Source: Leuctra nigra
Lineage: Eukaryota; Arthropoda; Insecta; Plecoptera; Leuctridae
Direction: 5' to 3'
Length of the DNA: 64,000 bases
Assembly (NCBI GenBank): GCA_934045905.1
Contig: CAKOGZ010000052.1
Coordinates: 62,001-126,000, forward strand
The position numbers were made by a program, and so were the translations under genes. Shown here piece after piece: positions 62,417 to 64,000 of the stretch. Positions within the stretch are counted from its first letter, which is position 1, and every line of letters begins with the position of its first letter. The notes below the pieces were generated by a model. The model saw only the letters and a program-made list of their open reading frames with translations. It was not told the origin of the DNA and searched no databases.

Positions 62417-64000
62417 GATTCGTCACAAAGTAGGAAACAAACAAAACTTTTTCAATATGACCTACTTCTAAAGTGGCACCCCCCTGTTTTTATCGAATTT
62501 TCTTGATGCCTACACAACGTTATGCCGAGAAATGTAATAAAACACTTTTCGCAAAAAAATAGGCTTATAAATAAAATTATAAAAAATAACCCCACTCTGC
62601 CCCCTTGGAGTCGCCCGACGCTGCCCTGTCAGATTATTATATAATAAAGTTAGGTTAATACAGGTTAGCGAAGCGAGCGTAGCTGACTCATCACAAGCTT
62701 TAACCTCCATTGACTAAAAAATGGATGAAAACCTAGGAAATGAGGAAAATCTAAGGAACATTGTTAATTGTTACATTGTTACCTTTGTAGGCTAACCTAC
62801 ATTGTTGGTCAATATACATTGACAAAAAAATGGATGAAAATCTATCGGGGGTCGACCCATCAGCTTCTGAATAACATGAACAGTTAATTCCGGCGAATCG
62901 GAGAGTCTGACATAAAAAAGTGTTTCTGCACTTTTTAAGCCTCTCACCATCTACTATATAGGGTAACGTTGTCAACTCTCTTAGAGTAATAGATTCGTCA
63001 CAAAGTAGGAAACAAATAAAAAAATATCAATATGAGCTACTTCTAAAGTGGCACCCCCCTATTTTTATCGAATCTTCTTGAAGCCTACACAACGTTATGC
63101 CGAGAAATGAAATAAAACACTTTTCGAAAAAAAATAGGCTTAATAATAAAATTATAAAAAAGAACCCCACTCTGCCCCCTTGGAGTCGCCCGACGCTGCC
63201 CTGTCAGATTATTATATAATAAAGTTAGGTTAATACAGTTTAGAGAAGCGAGCGTAGCTGACTCATCACAAGCTTTAACCTCCATTGACTAAAAAATGGA
63301 TGAAAACCTAGGAAATGAGGAAAATCTAAGGAACATTGTTATTTGTTACATTGTTACCTTTGTAGGCTAACCTACATTGTTGGTCAATATACATTGACAA
63401 AAAAATTGATGAAAATCTATCGGAGGTCGACCCATCAGCTTCTGAATAACATGAACAGTTAATTCCGGCGAATCGGAGAGTCTGACATAAAAAAGTGTTT
63501 CTGCACTTTTTAAGCATCTCACCATCTACTATATAGGGTAACGTTGTCAACTCTCTTAGAGTAATAGATTCGTCACAAAGTAGGAAACAAATAAAAAAAT
63601 ATCAATATGAGCTACTTCTAAAGTGGCACCCCCCTATTTTTATCGAATTTTCTTGAAGCCTACACAACGTTATGCCGAGAAATGAAATAAAACACTTTTC
63701 GAAAATAATAGGCTTAACATTAACATGTAAAAAAAAATCTCCCCTCTGCCTCCTGGAGTCGCCCGACGTTGCCCGGTCAGATAATTTTATAATAAAGTTA
63801 GGTTAGGGTAGGTTAGCGAAGCGAGCGAAGCGAGCGTAGCTGACCCTTAACAAGCTTTAACCTACAGTGACAAAAAATTGATGAAAACCTATCAGGATTG
63901 TGCCCTTCTGCTTCTGAAGGACATAAACTAAGAAATGCGGCGTATCGGAGCGTCTGACAGAAAAAAGTGTTTGAGCACTTTTTAAGCCTCTCTCCATCAT
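62417..64000. repeat. Right-edge trimer A-B-C, truncated by the window
   Basis: Units: A 62417, B 62992, C 63567 (cut at 64000 in its tail). The A has aaaaaataacccc, the B has gaatcttcttg, tacagtttagagaagcg and gttatttgttac, and the C has gtgtttgagcac instead of gtgtttctgcac at 63971. The array shows no sign of ending here. Confidence 0.88.

Larger units (their letters stand above)
1..64000. repeat. Uninterrupted satellite array of 114 tandem units
   Basis: The landmark gattcgtcacaaagtag (occasionally gattcgtaac, or with one base changed) recurs from before position 1 to 63567 at spacings of 444, 471-473, 573-576, 667-670 or 682-684 bp. All units have the same orientation and no unrelated sequence lies between them. 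The array continues beyond both window edges: the first unit starts about 5 bases before position 1 and the last is cut in its tail. The units are AT-rich with a GC-richer core around ggagtcgcccgacg. This is what a complex eukaryotic satellite organised in higher-order repeats looks like. No gene or RNA gene is visible on either strand. Confidence 0.97.

Noticed and set aside
1..64000. CRISPR array
   Set aside because: Repeats are 444-684 bp with no short repeat/unique spacer alternation, and there are no cas-like genes.
1..64000. Tandem rDNA, tRNA, histone or other gene cluster
   Set aside because: No rRNA or tRNA-like sequence is recognisable and no frame longer than 148 codons exists; the unit lengths also do not fit those clusters.

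Overview
The whole 64 kb window is one uninterrupted tandem satellite array. I find no protein-coding gene, RNA gene, transposase, CRISPR array or flanking unique DNA. Using the conserved landmark gattcgtcacaaagtag as an arbitrary unit start, I placed 114 head-to-tail units, all in the same orientation. The first lacks its first few bases and the last lacks its tail. Long AT-rich monomers in higher-order repeats, with no gene in 64 kb, point to a eukaryotic heterochromatic satellite (pericentromeric, subtelomeric or interstitial). TTAGG-like strings inside each unit would fit an insect or other invertebrate, but that is weak evidence and I name no species.

Units are mosaics of a few modules. 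The head is H1 (caaacaaaacttttt) or H2 (caaataaaaaaatatc). The middle is M1 (ataaataaaattat, gacgctgccctgtcag) or M2 (acattaacatgtaaaa, gacgttgcccggtcag). The spacer is S1 (attattatataataa), S2 (two copies of gcgaagcga) or S3 (AT palindrome). A 109-bp module is present 0, 1 or 2 times, and a 95-bp module 1 or 2 times. The tail is T1 (tctccatcatctatatgg) or T2 (tcaccatctactatatag). These give nine unit types: A (575 bp, 31 units), A+ (684/682, 7), B (575, 29), B+ (684, 4), B' (573, 4), C (472, 22), D (444, 9), E (670, 4) and E' (668, 4).

The order follows a grammar: each cycle opens with A or A+ (head H1), may continue with B-type units, and closes with C, D, E or E'. Across all 113 unit junctions a T1 tail is always followed by H1 and a T2 tail by H2. 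Layout: an entry block (1-2190); an 8-unit repeat of 4706/4707 bp, two full copies plus a third and fourth altered by one deletion (2191-19863); A-B-C trimers of 1622 bp (18242-23108); a 2641-bp pentamer twice (22637-27918); a 3519-bp hexamer twice (26325-33361); 1621-bp trimers (33362-38225); a B/B'/C/D zone with a 2612-bp pentamer twice and a 3789-bp heptamer (38226-54271); then mixed A+/E'/C cycles and trimers to the right edge.

The short minus-strand reading frames that recur throughout are copies of the same few stretches of satellite, kept alike by homogenisation of the array. I do not annotate them as genes. The interest of the window is how the array is built and remodelled: local amplification of different multimers, module gain and loss between short direct repeats, and chimeric units that record past exchanges.
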